The notes under the pieces were generated by a model. The model was not told the DNA's origin. It saw only the letters and a list, made by a program, of their open reading frames with translations, and made no database searches. From Dendrobium chrysotoxum (Eukaryota; Streptophyta; Magnoliopsida; Asparagales; Orchidaceae): a stretch of DNA of 64,000 nt. Made by a program: the position numbers and the translations under genes. Where the stretch lies: contig CM034298.1 of NCBI GenBank assembly GCA_019925795.1, positions 23,303,556 to 23,367,555 of the forward strand. The letters run 5' to 3'. Position 1 is the first letter of the stretch; every line of letters begins with the position of its first letter. Shown in pieces: positions 48,310 to 59,686 of the stretch.

Positions 48310-48586
48310 TATAGGCATTTTAAACCGCTGCAAGTATTCCAGAATTGGGGTGGCATAAACCGTCACTAATCCTCCGGAATTGCTGCGGTTTAAATCGCTG
48401 CAGAACCAAGCATAACCTATATCTTCCCCGTTAGTCATTAAACAGCTGCGAAATACATTTATAGTGGACACCAAATGCAACGATCTTGTAGTAGTTTTTG
48501 AACCATTGCAATTCATTTTGTGGTGGTTTAGACCGCATCAAAAGCTAGTATTAAGTGTTACGAAAACCTTTTTTTTTCTTGTAGTA
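48310..48586. mobile_element. CACTA-like DNA transposon terminus or solo end
   Basis: On the minus strand the segment begins TACTACAAGAAA (from 48586), one change from the CACTACAAGAAA terminus of plant CACTA (EnSpm) elements. It then holds recurring sub-terminal words related to CGGTTTAAACCGC and CCGCTGC (about 48327-48400 and 48525-48540), the usual transposase-binding style of the group. No transposase ORF and no matching opposite end were found; the microsatellite abuts its inner side. Confidence 0.5.
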
Positions 48587-49820
48587 ATGGAACATAATCA
48601 AAAAATAAGTTTAGTCTATCGGAAATAATCAAAAAATATATTAAGTGAAGGAAATAAAAAATTTATAAAAAAATTATAAATTAAAAAAAAACATATAATT
48701 ATAATGAATTTTATTTTGTGTTTGCTATCCCAAATTAATTAAAAAAATATCTAGGAATTTTTTTTAAATAATAAAAAATATCCAGAAAATAATTTAAAAT
48801 TTATTTTTTTAAGAAAAAATCTGACGTGGCAAGGTCGTTCGATCAATCGGTTGCTTTCCCAGCCACCATACCCTTTACTAGATTTTTCCTTTGCCGTTAT
48901 TATTCTAATAATAAAAAAGTGAAAGAATTTTATTTATAAAATTTGTCCTATAATTACATAGTATTAAGGGATGTAAGTGTGTAATAAAGCCCTTCTAGGC
49001 AGAAATTGAACGAGTTACTGAGACAATTTCTTTCGCTAGGTTTCATAAAAAAATAACAAAAAAAAGGGGCTTAGAAGAAAAAGAATTTTTTTTCTTTGAA
49101 TTTAAACTTTATTGCCCATAATTCCCAAAAAAAAGAGATTTTTATTTTTTATTTTTGGCTTCTGATGGTGTAATGAATTTTTTTAGCCCAATTATAACTA
49201 TGCGTTAGAAATCTTGTAATTTGAATCATAATTATTATTAAGGGCTAAAAATTTGAGGGCAGTAGAATGCATACTTAATATTTTAGCTCTGAACAAAAAT
49301 TCCTATGCACAGATAAAAAATATAAGAGATCAGAATTTTTTTAGCTGAAAAACCAAGAATGAACAAAAAAATTGGTCCTTACTCAGTTATAATAATTTGT
49401 TACATAATAAAAGATATAAGAATATAATCTCCTTTCCTCATAATTGAAGAATTATATGCTGTTGATTACCGTGGAAACCTAATGACAAGGCCAATTATTA
49501 GATGTGAAAATCCGGTGATGGTGATGGTGATGACGATTATTAATTGTGGCTATTGAAATTGCTAGATCGCCTAGCTCCTGAAGCTCTTCTTCAAGTAAAG
49601 AGTGATACCCAATTTGCATCCTTTTTGAGACGGGTATTTTGATAAATTTTCTTAGAATACAAAACACTACATATATTCTAAAATGTTCCCCTTGATTATG
49701 GATCAGTTATCAAGTCTTTAGCTACCTTAATAATGCCATAATCAAATAGTTTTCGGCTCATTAGTTTTATTTCATTGAATCTCTTGATTTGACTATAAGC
49801 ATGCAATACATGGAGACTAG
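48587..49820. other. AT-rich DNA, nothing recognised
   Basis: Long A and T runs; a short GGTGAT trinucleotide-like run near 49517. No supported coding region. Confidence 0.4.
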
Positions 49821-49822
49821 TT

Positions 49823-49932
49823 AGGCTTTGTTTGGGACAAATTTTTGCCACTATTTTTTTACTGATTTCAAGAAAATTTTTTACTAAAAAATTGTTGTAG
49901 AAAGCAGCAAGAAAGTTATCCCAAACGAACAT
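49823..49932. mobile_element. MITE, copy 1
   Basis: About 110 bp with inverted ends GCTTTGTTTGGGACAA and the complement of TGTTCGTTTGGGATAA, AT-rich middle. Same family as 50648-50771 and 61422-61557. Superfamily not certain. Confidence 0.65.
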
Positions 49933-50349
49933 TGTCTCTGAATTAATGTTCATAAATTTTCAAATATCTTTCACACACTTGATTGAAGCTTATTTGGTAT
50001 CAGATTAGATCATTTATAGTATTTATGGGTTCATCTCGCCTAGACTTTGAAATTGCTGAAATAAAGTTTGATGAAATTTTTCATAGGCTTCGACTCAATT
50101 TTTTTTAAAAAAAAGTTATAAAGTTAAATGTTAATGCAAAATATTAATAAATGTCCCATATTTAGTAATAAGAGCACACATCAAAGAATTTATTTGAGAG
50201 TACAAACTCCTAAAAAAATATTTTTATCATTTTATCCCTTTTTTTTCTCTTGTAGCTATTGGTAAAAAAGTTAAAGTTTAAAAATAGAAATAAAATATGA
50301 ATTTTATTATTTTAAAGATAGATCACCCTTCTATCATTTTGTAAATTGT
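49933..50349. other. AT-rich DNA, nothing recognised
   Basis: No features seen beyond low complexity. Confidence 0.4.
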
Positions 50350-50822
50350 TAAGGCTGCAAGCGTATTGAGCATTTGATAAGTTAATCGTGCCTTGACTCG
50401 ATTCTAGCTTGTTCGTAATCATTTGATTAACTTATCAAACAAACAAGAACATTTTTTTTTCAATACTCGATTATTAAATAAACAAGCTTAAACAACTTGT
50501 GCTCGACTTGTTTATATTCTTGAACAACATCATTTAAAGCTCGTGAACAACTTGGATAAGAAGCTCGATTAATGTTCAATACATGGATGGTAAACAAGCT
50601 TGTTTATAAGTAATATTTGGAACTAAATATATTTCGTAAGATTAGCCTAAGGCTTCGTTTGGGACGGCTTTCTTATTGCTTCTTAATCAACTTTTTAGTA
50701 CAAAAAATTTAATTTTTTTACTAGAAAGCTGTTTTAAGAAACATTAAAAAGACGTCCTAAATGAAGCCTAAATCTTTATTTGTTATATTTTCACATAATT
50801 TTTAATTTCATTATAATAAATG
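50350..50822. mobile_element. AGCTCG-rich interspersed repeat, left part
   Basis: Words such as GCTCGTGAACAACTTGG, AAACAAGCTTGTTTATAAG and CTCGACTTG recur in 58815-59350 on the other side of the Copia element at 50823-58809. Outer ends (TGCAAGCGTATTGAGC here, complement of TGCAAACTAAGCGAGTCGAG there) look like diverged inverted termini. I infer a non-autonomous DNA transposon of about 1 kb into which MITE copy 2 and the Copia element inserted. Confidence 0.4.
50648..50771. mobile_element. MITE, copy 2
   Basis: Inverted ends TAAGGCTTCGTTTGGGACG and the complement of TTAGGCTTCATTTAGGACG, 16 of 19 alike. The middle phrase CTTTTTAGTACAAAAAATTT is shared with copy 3. Confidence 0.75.
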
Positions 50823-51163
50823 TGTAATAAAATGATTCAATAACGAAAAAGAAGAATGCAGTAGTCTGCTGTTCTTTCATTCTTGATTCAAGACGGAGAA
50901 GTAATAATAGAAGTACAGAAATGGATGACACCTCCAACTAAATGCTTGCTGCTCTTATTCTTATTAAGAAGGGAAACTACAAGATGAGTAAAAGAACTTC
51001 ACCATGCTATCTTACCCAGGGCCCTCTTTCTTTTTCCCCTTGACCCCAACAACCGAAAAGGACTATTAAAACATCTACCCAGGCCCAGCAGGTCTTATTA
51101 GAACAGGACCCAAAAACTAAAAATAAGACTCAAAATAATTGCATAAAATTGAATCATACAACA
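50823..51163 (-). repeat. 3' LTR of the second Copia element
   Basis: Starts TGTTGTATGATTC on the minus strand, ends TATTACA. Matches 58466-58809 along its length (for example CCCTCTTTCTTTTTCCCC and GACCCCAACAACC in both). Confidence 0.92.
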
Positions 51164-51406
51164 CCTTGATCCAATTTTACAATAAATTTAAGAAAAAGAG
51201 TGTTGATCCTTACAACAGCTGACTTCATTCAAACAAAACATGAATTTTGAAATCGGCAAGCATTTGGTCATAGCATTAGCTGTATTTACTTCGGTAGATA
51301 CCTTCTTTAGATGATCAACTCCATCATTTACAACATCTCTTATGAAAACCAAGTTTACATCTGAATCCGTGTAACCTTTTAATATTTCTTCATTGGCAGC
51401 TCCACC
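51164..51406 (-). pseudogene. Second Copia element: RNase H remnant
   Basis: Minus-strand translation EEILKGYTDSD passes straight to VNLVFIRDVVNDG and then ANAMTKCLPISKFMFC. The first is the start of the Copia RNase H domain and the last is its conserved end, so roughly 100 codons of the middle, with the AEAEY active-site part, are missing. The cut end at 51406 rejoins 55012 across the solo LTR. Confidence 0.75.
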
Positions 51407-54400
51407 TGTGACCTCCGAAAATTCGTGCCCCGATGTCTCTGCGGACCCTTTCTTCATCTTCGTTTCGGATCGTCAAGGAGAGTTTTAACGCTAAAGTTTC
51501 GAGGTAAATTTTTAGAAGGCAGATTGAGTTTTGAATTAGACACTACCCAAAGATTTCGCCCTCATTTTGTGAGGACTTTATGGTCTGAGTTCAGGTTACC
51601 TATAAGTGAAAGCCCCTATAGTTAATTACTCCTCCCGCTAGCGAGTGAGAACTTTCAATTAAGGCTAGTCATCAAACGAATACATAGTATCCGACGTATA
51701 GTAGCAGCATGGTTTAGGTACTTGACAATTTAATATTTAAAATTGGAAATTTGCCACCTTGGACTTAAAGCGGATGGTGGGGGGAATGATGATAGACCCG
51801 ATCAAGATCCCATGGTTCCGTCGTCCCGGGTCATCATGATCCATGGTCTACTTAGTCAGAGGAGATAGTCGACCCAGCCTGACAGAAGGATCCTTGTCGG
51901 CAGCCATGGGTTGCTTCATCTAAGGGTACCTTATAGACATAGAGTGAATATTTATCTATGGGGATAAATTTGAACCCACCTTAGCTAACGAGAGGGCTTT
52001 GTGTCCTATTGATTATATCCTACTAATTCATATCTCAATTATTTGAGATCATTGAAGAATATATGGGCTTTGACCATGACTATAATTTAGTGGTACTATT
52101 TGGCGGTAAAACCACTCGGTTTAAAGGGTCCCGATCATAACCGTTTACTTGTGGTGCCATTTTACAGCGAAACCATTGATGTGGTGCCAATTGGTGGCGA
52201 AAACACCGATTAGAGGACATGTGCCACATCCTTACTTGCAAGAGAGATTGAAAATAAATTCTAGTGATATTCTCGACCAGACATCAGCTCTTTGTGAGTT
52301 GAAGTGATTTTCAGATTTGTCCACGTCGGAAAACTATTGCGGAGGTTGGATGAGTATTTTTCCTTTAAGTATTATAGGATTTTTATTTCAATTTTAAATA
52401 CTTTCATGTTTTTGGTATTTTTGAAAATTTGAATTTTCATGGACGTTTGAGAATTTGGGAGGCATTTTAGAAGTTTGGGGTCCCCTTCAATTGAGATTTT
52501 CTATTAACACAACCATCATCAGGGTATTTATGGGCGATTTCATTTCATTGATTGAATCTTGATGACTCTCTCTTCCTGCCGACCGAGGATCAGGTTCAAT
52601 ATAGGTTTTGTGCCTTTGTTATTGAATTTTTCTTTTTGTCGGCTTTGAAGGCCTAATATGAACATATAAAATAAATATCTCAGTCGACACCATGATCATA
52701 TATTTATTTGATGGTTCGAACTATGTCAACTTTTATTTATCCACATAGAAGGATCAAGCTCAAACTTGAGTTCATTTCTTGACTTGCATGGCATCCTCAG
52801 ATGTCACGTGTGTGTAAACAACATGCTCGCTAGGGCCCATGCGGGTACATATACTTTACGTATGCATTTTTACAAAGTGTATTCGTGTAATGGTTGTATG
52901 TATGCAATGTAGCGAGTATACATGACATATTTGCATGTTAACATAATCATGTATATATTATATGTATGCATGCATGTTGGCATATATATTTGCAACTTGC
53001 ATGATGTGCTTGATATGCAATATAGTGATTTAACGTGCTAAAATAACATATGGTTTTTTTTGCATAATCTGTGTATGATGCATTTTGCATTTGCAGGCTG
53101 TTTAGTCATGCTTGCATGATATTTTGCATGTTGCGCAGTAGCTTAATGCAATAACATACAATATGTATGTATAATGCATGTTGCATATTGCAACATACAC
53201 TTTGCATGCAACAATGTATATGCATATGGTATATTCATGTGTTAGGCGAGGATGCCTGTAATATGTATACTCATCCCTAACTACATGCAGTACCTATGTC
53301 GCATACTTGTATATGCATAATGCATTTTACATATATTTTGCGTGGTTCCTTTTATATATTATAATATGTATATGCATAATGTAAACGCATCATTACATAT
53401 TTCAATGTGTGAGGGTATTTTGGTAATTATCGGCTATACAAATGGCCACTGCTAATAAGTATGCAAAGTCTCATCTTAGAATCTAAAAATATGTTCTGTC
53501 TTCTTGTATGAATATTTGGATCTGTGTGACGTTGTGTTGTAGGTCATTTGCTACTTTATGTAGGCAAACTATCGTACACCAATGAATCTCCTGCAATTGT
53601 TTATTTATAATTGTACTCACCACAAACTTGATGCCTTTATCCACGCTCAAGTTGCTTCACAAAAAAAATCCTCTAATGCTATCTATAAACATTTGCATTT
53701 CCTACCACTCCTCTATATTCACTTATAGGTAGCATGTTGTGCACAAGATGAGTCTCTTACAGCACCTCATAGGTACTATATTTATCACAGACTTGTTGTT
53801 TTAGTCTACAGACAGCATGTCGTATTCATGGTGTGCTACACTGTGCACATTTAATACAGGTTTTGTGGTTTGCATACATGTTAACATATTCATTTATGCC
53901 TTAGTGTAAGCTGTCGGGTGAGCTACATTCACCACTAACTTTTTCATGCGCATCGGTCAGTAAGCTGCTGCATTCACTTGCATGTCCCTCAATATTTATG
54001 GAGATTTATCTTATGCATCTGCAGGCTAGCTGATATTAGTCATAGGAGGACTATTACACTTGTTACATATTCTCCTGAGTGTATTTGCAGGGCGGCCGCC
54101 AGTACATTTCATATATTTCATTGTTACTCACAAGCGGGCTACATTAAGTGTAAACCTCCTGACGTAATCCATGAGTGTTTGTACTCATCAAGAATATGTT
54201 GCTTTCTGTAGCAGATAGACTACTATATTTATTGTTGTTCCCTCATTTGTGTTTATGAGGAGTCCTTCATATTCCTTGTGTATAGATCGTCATCACTTGT
54301 CAGGGTCTAGTGTATTTAAGGTAAGTTAACGTTGATTTGATAACTTCATTATTATTAATTATAGTTAAAATAATGATATTATTATTATTAAAATATTATT

Positions 54401-55011
54401 ATGAAAAGCAATAGAAATGAAATGGGGATTCACGCACCTCAAAATTCACATGTCAATGCCTTAATTTCTGTGCATTCTCTCTAAATCCATGAATTTTGTC
54501 TCAAAATGTGTGCCAATTTCAATGTGGGATTTTAATTTGATAAAATTACAGTCTATTTAAGGTATTTTTGACATTCCAAAAGCAACGATGAAATTTGTTT
54601 CCTAATCGGAAGTCATTAGGCAATGTTGCGCGCCAATTTTTTTGATTCACACGTCACTGCCTTGGGATCCATGCCGATCTTCTCGTACAACTTCAATTGA
54701 ATGAATTTATAGTCACTTTTGGGTATTGACAATGCTCCGACCGTAACGACAAAGTCCATTTTGTGATCGGTGATTTTTTGGGCAACGTCGGACGTCAATT
54801 TCGGATGTTAGTTGTCCGTTTTAACTGATCTCATCCAATTTGACTTTGAGGGGTTCCCTCTTAGGAGAATTTGATGTCTTGATTATTACGGCACACTCCT
54901 TTTAGCAATTGGAGGTCATTCAACCCTTTATGTGACGTGCAATGCCGACACGTGAGTCACTTAATTCACCGATTATGCCCTATTTTGTGTGCTTTAAGTT
55001 GTGGGTCAACA
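51407..55011. mobile_element. Solo long LTR (3605 bp), Ty3-like, with CCACC target duplication
   Basis: Starts TGTGACCTCCG and ends GTGGGTCAACA, flanked by CCACC at 51402-51406 and 55012-55016, and interrupts the Copia RNase H frame precisely there. No second copy of either end lies inside, so it is a single LTR left by recombination. Read on the minus strand, its ends (TGTTGACC...CGGAGGTCACA) resemble those of the large element (TGTTGACC...CGGAGACCCACA), suggesting related families and minus orientation. Contents: GC-richer 51480-52330, then a TGCAT-rich section (52780-53420). The ORFs at 51425, 53978 and 54616 show no recognisable domain. Confidence 0.85.
52780..53420. repeat. TGCAT/ATGCA-rich section
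   Basis: Dozens of TGCAT, ATGCAT and CATGCATG words, far above chance even for AT-rich DNA, with alternating purine-pyrimidine runs (TATATGCATA). No fixed period. CATGCA is the RY element bound by plant B3 factors; whether that matters here is unknown. Confidence 0.7.
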
Positions 55012-55016
55012 CCACC

Positions 55017-56440
55017 TTTATATAATAAACAAATCAAGTGATCCTTTTATGTATCTAAGATAATATTTCAAAGCTTCCCAATACAATTTTCTGGGGTTAG
55101 CCATATATTTGCTAACAGTACTAATTGAATGAGCAATATTCGATATAGTGTAAATCATACTATACATACAACTCCCAACTTTGTTGGCATAAGGAAGTAT
55201 ATTCATGAACACCTCTTCCTTAAGATTTTTAGGTACATATTCCTTGTACAATTTAAAACGAGTTGGGAAAGGAGTTTTAACTGGCTTTAAATTAGTCATA
55301 CTAAACTCTAACACCTTTTACAAATTTGATTTTTGTGAAAAAAATAATTTCCTCTTCTCTCTATCCTTTGTAATATGAATGCCCAATATCTTACAAGCTC
55401 GACCCATGTCCTTTGTATCAAACTCCATGGATAATTGCTGCTTTAATGAGTTAATCTCATTCATGTTTTTTGCTAGCAAGTAAGATGTGATCAACATAGA
55501 ACAATAGATACATTGAAACATCTTGATCATTCATTATTTTAAGATATACACAATTATCCATTTTGCATCTAACAAAGCCAATCTTTGTAACAAAATGATT
55601 GAACTACATATAACATTGTCTAGAAGACTATTTTAAGCCATATATGGGTATTGTTAACAAGCAAACTTATTTGTCATTTTTACTTTCAAAACCTTTTGGT
55701 TGTTACATAAAAATTGTATCCTCCAAATCACCACGAAGAAAAGCCATTTTAACATCCATTTGTTTAAGTTCTAGATCATACCTTGTAACAATGGATAGAA
55801 TGACTCTAACCAAAATTTGCTTAACAATCGGAAAAAAATACTTCATTGTTGTCCAAACCAGCTTCTAGAGTATAGTCTTTTGCTATAAGTCTAGCCTTAT
55901 ACTTTGTCCTTGAAATGTTTTGTGCATCACCCTTTATTTTAAAAAATCCATTTACACCTGATCACTTTCTAGACTTTTGGAGCATGACAAGCTACCATGT
56001 TTTATTTTTGCTCAAAGATTTTATCTCCTCATGCATAGCTTTGATCCAATGCACTAAATCTCTTTTTTAATTGCTTCTTCATATGTCATTGGTTCATTCT
56101 GCTGTGTTTGATGTAGAATCGAGAAGGCATATGCTATTATATCAGTAAAATTGAATCTTTTTGGAGCTTTAATCACACACATTGCTCTATCTCTTGTAAG
56201 AGAATACTGTTGCACCTCATTACTACAAACATTTGATTGATTAGTAATTGATTTATGCTGCTTCCTCTGATGCTAAAACAATTCATTTTTTTCTTCATCT
56301 AGTAACAAATCTTGCATTCACACATTTTGATTCTCCATTTGCTGGTTTTTTCCCAATTTCATCAATTTAACTGAAAAGAACATCTCTACTGATGATGAAT
56401 TTTTCCATTCCTACTTTAAGACACCATAGAATATAACCCT
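55017..56440 (-). pseudogene. Second Copia element: reverse transcriptase
   Basis: Minus strand. N-terminal motif LELKQMDVKMAFLRGDLEDT at about 55785-55725 holds the first catalytic Asp. The palm region 55530-55318 reads KDMGRACKILGIHI and FFSQKS, and the C-terminal part 55314-55018 reads KPVKTPFPTRFKL and LKYYLRYIKG. The YVDD-type box expected before LITS reads YCSML, so both catalytic Asp residues of that box are gone. Polymerase activity is therefore excluded. Several stops and shifts; the 55840-56440 part is the less conserved integrase-RT linker. Confidence 0.85.
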
Positions 56441-57190
56441 TCACTTCATCAAGATAACCAAAAAAATATATTTGAGTGTTATTGCTTGCAATTTATCTTG
56501 TTTTTTGGGTGCATATGATATGCCCTTGAATGCTTTAAGATTGTTGTAGTTTATTGGATGTCCTATCCATATTTCCATTGGTGTTTTGAAGTATAAGGAA
56601 GTTGAAGGACATCTGTTGACTAAGTAGCCTACAATTTTTAATGTTTCACCTGAGAATGACTTTGACAACTCGACAGTTAACAACATACACTGAACTCTTT
56701 GAAGCAAGATTCGGTTCATTCTTTTATCAAGCCCATTTTGTTGCAGGGTAGTCACCACTATATGATGCCTTACTATTCGTTGAGTTGTGCAATATCTACC
56801 AAACAAATGTGAGAAATATTTCAATCCATTATAGATTGGCAATTTCTTTTTTCTTCGACCAACTTGACTTTCAACTACTCTCTTCCAATCCTTGAAAAAG
56901 TCGAGCTCTTAGTCCTTGCATTTAAGATAATACATCCAAACTCTTCGTGAGTAGTCATCAATAAATGATATGAAATATTTAGCTTCTCCCTTAGATACAA
57001 CTCTTGATGGCCCCTAAAGATCACTTTGAATGTAATAAAGAATCCCATTGCTTTTATGCACTACTTTGCCAAATCTAATTATCCAATTTTTACCTAAAAC
57101 ACAACATTTGCATAGATAAATTTTGTCGGTCTTGTCTCCATACAATAGGTTCTGTTTGATGAGCTCAATTAAACGTCTCTCATCATGACT
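56441..57190 (-). pseudogene. Second Copia element: integrase
   Basis: The open part 56842-56441 shows TTLQQNGLDKRMNRILLQR followed by CMLL, the segment with the third catalytic residue of the DDE integrase; the position usually Glu in AERMNR reads Asp-Lys. It continues with GYLVNRCPSTSLYFKTPMEI and the linker KQDKLQ. Upstream to 57190 is the core N-terminal half with stops. Dead copy. Confidence 0.85.
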
Positions 57191-57590
57191 AAGTCATAGG
57201 TGCCACAACTTGGTTTTATCTTCAGTAGGTTTAATTACATTAGTATTTGAACCCATTAACATTTTTCCATCAAAAATATACAAACTGTTCACTAATGATC
57301 CTTTCATTAACACCATTGCACATTTGGTTATTTTTACCAAACCTTTATCAATCTTGACAACACACCAATCTACGTCAAGCATTCCAATAGATATCAGATT
57401 TTGTTTGAGGTTAGGGATATACCTCACACCATGCAAAATTTGATTGCATCCATCGAACATCTTGAGTGTTATGGATGCTTCTCCCATAAATTTACATGCT
57501 TTGTTATCTATTAAGAGAATAATGTTAACATCTTGCTTCTTGATATCATGAAACCATGCTTCCTTTAGTGTCATGTAAGAAGATCAACCA
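57191..57590 (-). pseudogene. Second Copia element: protease C-terminal part and pre-integrase region
   Basis: Frame 57574-57194: LLIDNKACKFMGEASITLKM, GVRYIPNLKQNLISIGML and a final TKLWHL that begins the pre-integrase H-rich motif. The protease DSG box expected before it lies across a frame break near 57580-57600. Confidence 0.85.
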
Positions 57591-58431
57591 GAATTGATAA
57601 TCTTATCTTCTCCTGAATGTTTTACTAATGCAACCAATGCATCCGTTGAATTGTATCCATTAGAATTAGTTGCTGATGTTGCTTCTGCATCCTGTTTGAG
57701 CCTTGCCATTTCGATCTCTCCAGGCAATTCCACATGAAATGCCCTTCTTTATGGCAATGAAAGTATTTCTTGGATGTCTTCGTCTTTGACCGATATTGTC
57801 CTTGATAGCTTTTGTTGGATCTTTATTCTTCTGTTCCTCTCACTAACAGTCCATCCCCACTCTTTTCTTCTTTAATTTCTGATCTCTTTTAAAATTCTTT
57901 TGACTTTGGAACATATTTAACCTTGGTCATTATAAACATTTGATTTCCATACATAATTGTGTCAACGATGTGCTCATAACATTTCGGTAGGGAGCTGAGA
58001 AGAATTATGCCTTGATCCTTTCCTTCAATTCTAACATCAACGTTCTTGAGATAAAAAATGATCTTATTGAATTCATCCATATGCTTCCTCAGGTCTTTAG
58101 TTTCATCCATCTGTAGCATGTACATCAATTTTTAAAGTATAATCAATTGGCCAATGATCTCTTTTGATAATGCGACTCCAATTTTTCCCAAGCATCTATT
58201 GTTGAATCTTCTACAACTATTTCCCTCAAAACTTCATCACTTAGTGATAAAACAATGAGCCTTCAACTGGATTTCCTTAGCCTTTGCACTATCGATAATG
58301 GCTGCAAGACCCTCCCGATATATCGTATCATAAGTACCTTGGTGAACAAGAAAAGCTTTCATCTTAATTCTCCATAAGTTGAAATCGTTCTCCCCAGTGA
58401 ATAGGTTGATCTCAAATCTTTTTATCGGCAT
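57591..58431 (-). pseudogene. Second Copia element: gag
   Basis: The ATG at 58431 (MPIKRFEINLFTGENDF) lies 20 bases after the primer site. UBN2-type motifs are NLWRIKMKAFLVHQG, then, after a break, MDETKDLRKHMDEFNKI and LLSSLPKCYEHIVDTIMYG (58128-57889). A CCHC knuckle near 57770-57730 reads FHCHKEGHFMWNC with the first Cys replaced by Tyr. This is the compact gag of short Copia elements, without the long coiled coil of the SIRE-like gag. Confidence 0.85.
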
Positions 58432-58450
58432 GATTTGGATGAACTTTGCA

Positions 58451-58463
58451 GGCTGTAATACCA
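58451..58463 (-). promoter_or_regulatory. Primer-binding site of the second Copia element
   Basis: TGGTATTACAGCC on the minus strand, two bases inside the LTR; resembles the initiator tRNA-Met complement (TGGTATCAGAGCC) with two changes. Confidence 0.8.
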
Positions 58464-58465
58464 AT

Positions 58466-58809
58466 TGTAACACAATGATGCAATAACGAAAAAGAAGAAT
58501 GCAACAGCCTCTGATCTGCTCTTCTTTGGTTCTTGATTCAAGACAGAGAAGTAATAACAGAAGAACAAAAATGGATGGCACCTCCAAGTAAATGATTGTT
58601 GTTCTTATTCTTGATTAAGGGAAACGACAACATGAGTAAAAGGCTAGTTCCTGCTATCTTCCCGAGGACCCTCTTTCTTTTTCCCCGTGACCCCAACAAC
58701 CAAAAAGGACTATTTATAACATCTACCCAGCAGGTTTTATTAGAAACCGGACTCAAAAACTTGAAATAAGACTCAATATAATTGCATAAAACTCAACCAT
58801 ACATCAACA
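58466..58809 (-). repeat. 5' LTR of the second Copia element
   Basis: Starts TGTTGATGTATGG and ends GTGTTACA on the minus strand. Partner of 50823-51163. Confidence 0.92.
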
Positions 58810-58814
58810 ATATG

Positions 58815-59350
58815 ATTCTTATTTAAAAAAATTTAATTTCATTTTTTATGTCGTATTCCATTTGAATGAATTTGTTCACATAATATTTGCTAGATTTTTT
58901 TGTTTGAAGTGTCAACCAACAAACTTCTTTATAAGAACTGTTTTTTGAGCTTGTTTGTTTATGAACGGGCTCGTTTAAAAGTTCAAAAATACTCACTAGA
59001 TATATTCGTAAATGGGCTCGTTTTGTAGCTCGAAAACACTTGCTAGATATGTTCGTGAATGGGCTCTATGATAATTATTTATTTGTAGACTTGATAAGAC
59101 TCATTTATTAAGGTAATGAACATTTAGAAAGTAAAGCTCGTTAATAGCTTGATAAGAGTCGTTCAATTAAATTTCAATAAGCACGAAACGAATCGAACAT
59201 GAGTTAAACACAAATCAAATATGAACGTATATCATTTTAAATGATCCAACTATGAACACAAATAAAAAAACTCGAATTGAGCTTAAAAAAGCTAATAATA
59301 ATCGAGCTCAAATATGAACACACACCTGATCGGCTCGACTCGCTTAGTTT
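58815..59350. mobile_element. AGCTCG-rich interspersed repeat, right part
   Basis: Contains GAACGGGCTCGTTTAAAAG, GGGCTCGTTTTGTAGCTCG and similar words in short tandem-like succession, ending CTGATCGGCTCGACTCGC. Complements 50350-50822; see that entry. Confidence 0.4.
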
Positions 59351-59556
59351 GCATTTCCTAGTAAATAGATAATCCTTTAAGCAAAATTGTTATCAAACTG
59401 ATCTTATTAAGTGTAAACATTATTGCAAGTATAACATGAAATAATTAAATGATTGATGCAGATGAAGTTAAATTTTTTTTAAAAAAATTAAAATTATAAT
59501 TTGAACTAATTAATAATTGTAATATTAAAAAATAATTTCTTAAACACTCTCATTAT

Positions 59557-59686
59557 GTCATAATTATCTTTTTTTGTGATATTTACACGCATATTATATA
59601 TTTAAGACTCTAATCCAAGACCTCTTGGTTGGTAGCCAGAGCTCTTAACCAAAAGACCAAGATGAGTTGCGTCATAATTATCTTTT
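59557..59686 (-). mobile_element. tRNA-like SINE (98 bp) with 16-bp target duplications
   Basis: GTCATAATTATCTTTT occurs at 59557-59572 and 59671-59686, flanking 98 bp. On the minus strand the insert begins CGCAACTCATCTTGG, has a tRNA-like head (TTTTGGTTAAGAGC as box A-like, GGTCTTGGATTAGAGTC as box B-like) and ends in a short A run. That is the anatomy of a tRNA-derived SINE mobilised by LINE machinery. Boxes are imperfect, so promoter activity is doubtful. Confidence 0.7.

Larger units (their letters stand above)
50823..58809 (-). mobile_element. Full-length but dead Copia element of a second lineage (7987 bp with insert)
   Basis: LTRs 50823-51163 (341 bp) and 58466-58809 (344 bp), an initiator tRNA-Met-like primer site inside the right one, and Copia-ordered domains on the minus strand. 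Flanking 5-mers AAATG (50818-50822) and ATATG (58810-58814) agree at four of five bases, probably the target duplication. A solo LTR of 3605 bp sits in the RNase H region; without it the element is about 4.4 kb, the normal size for short-LTR Copia elements. Motifs (NLWRIKMKAFLVHQG in gag, SIYLN-less pol C-terminus, LKYYLRYIKG) resemble the Tork/TNT-like group rather than the SIRE group. Many stops and shifts. Confidence 0.92.

Noticed and set aside
54616..54798. A 60-codon minus-strand ORF with protein-like composition
   Set aside because: Isolated inside a solo LTR, no recognisable domain, no flanking continuation in any frame.
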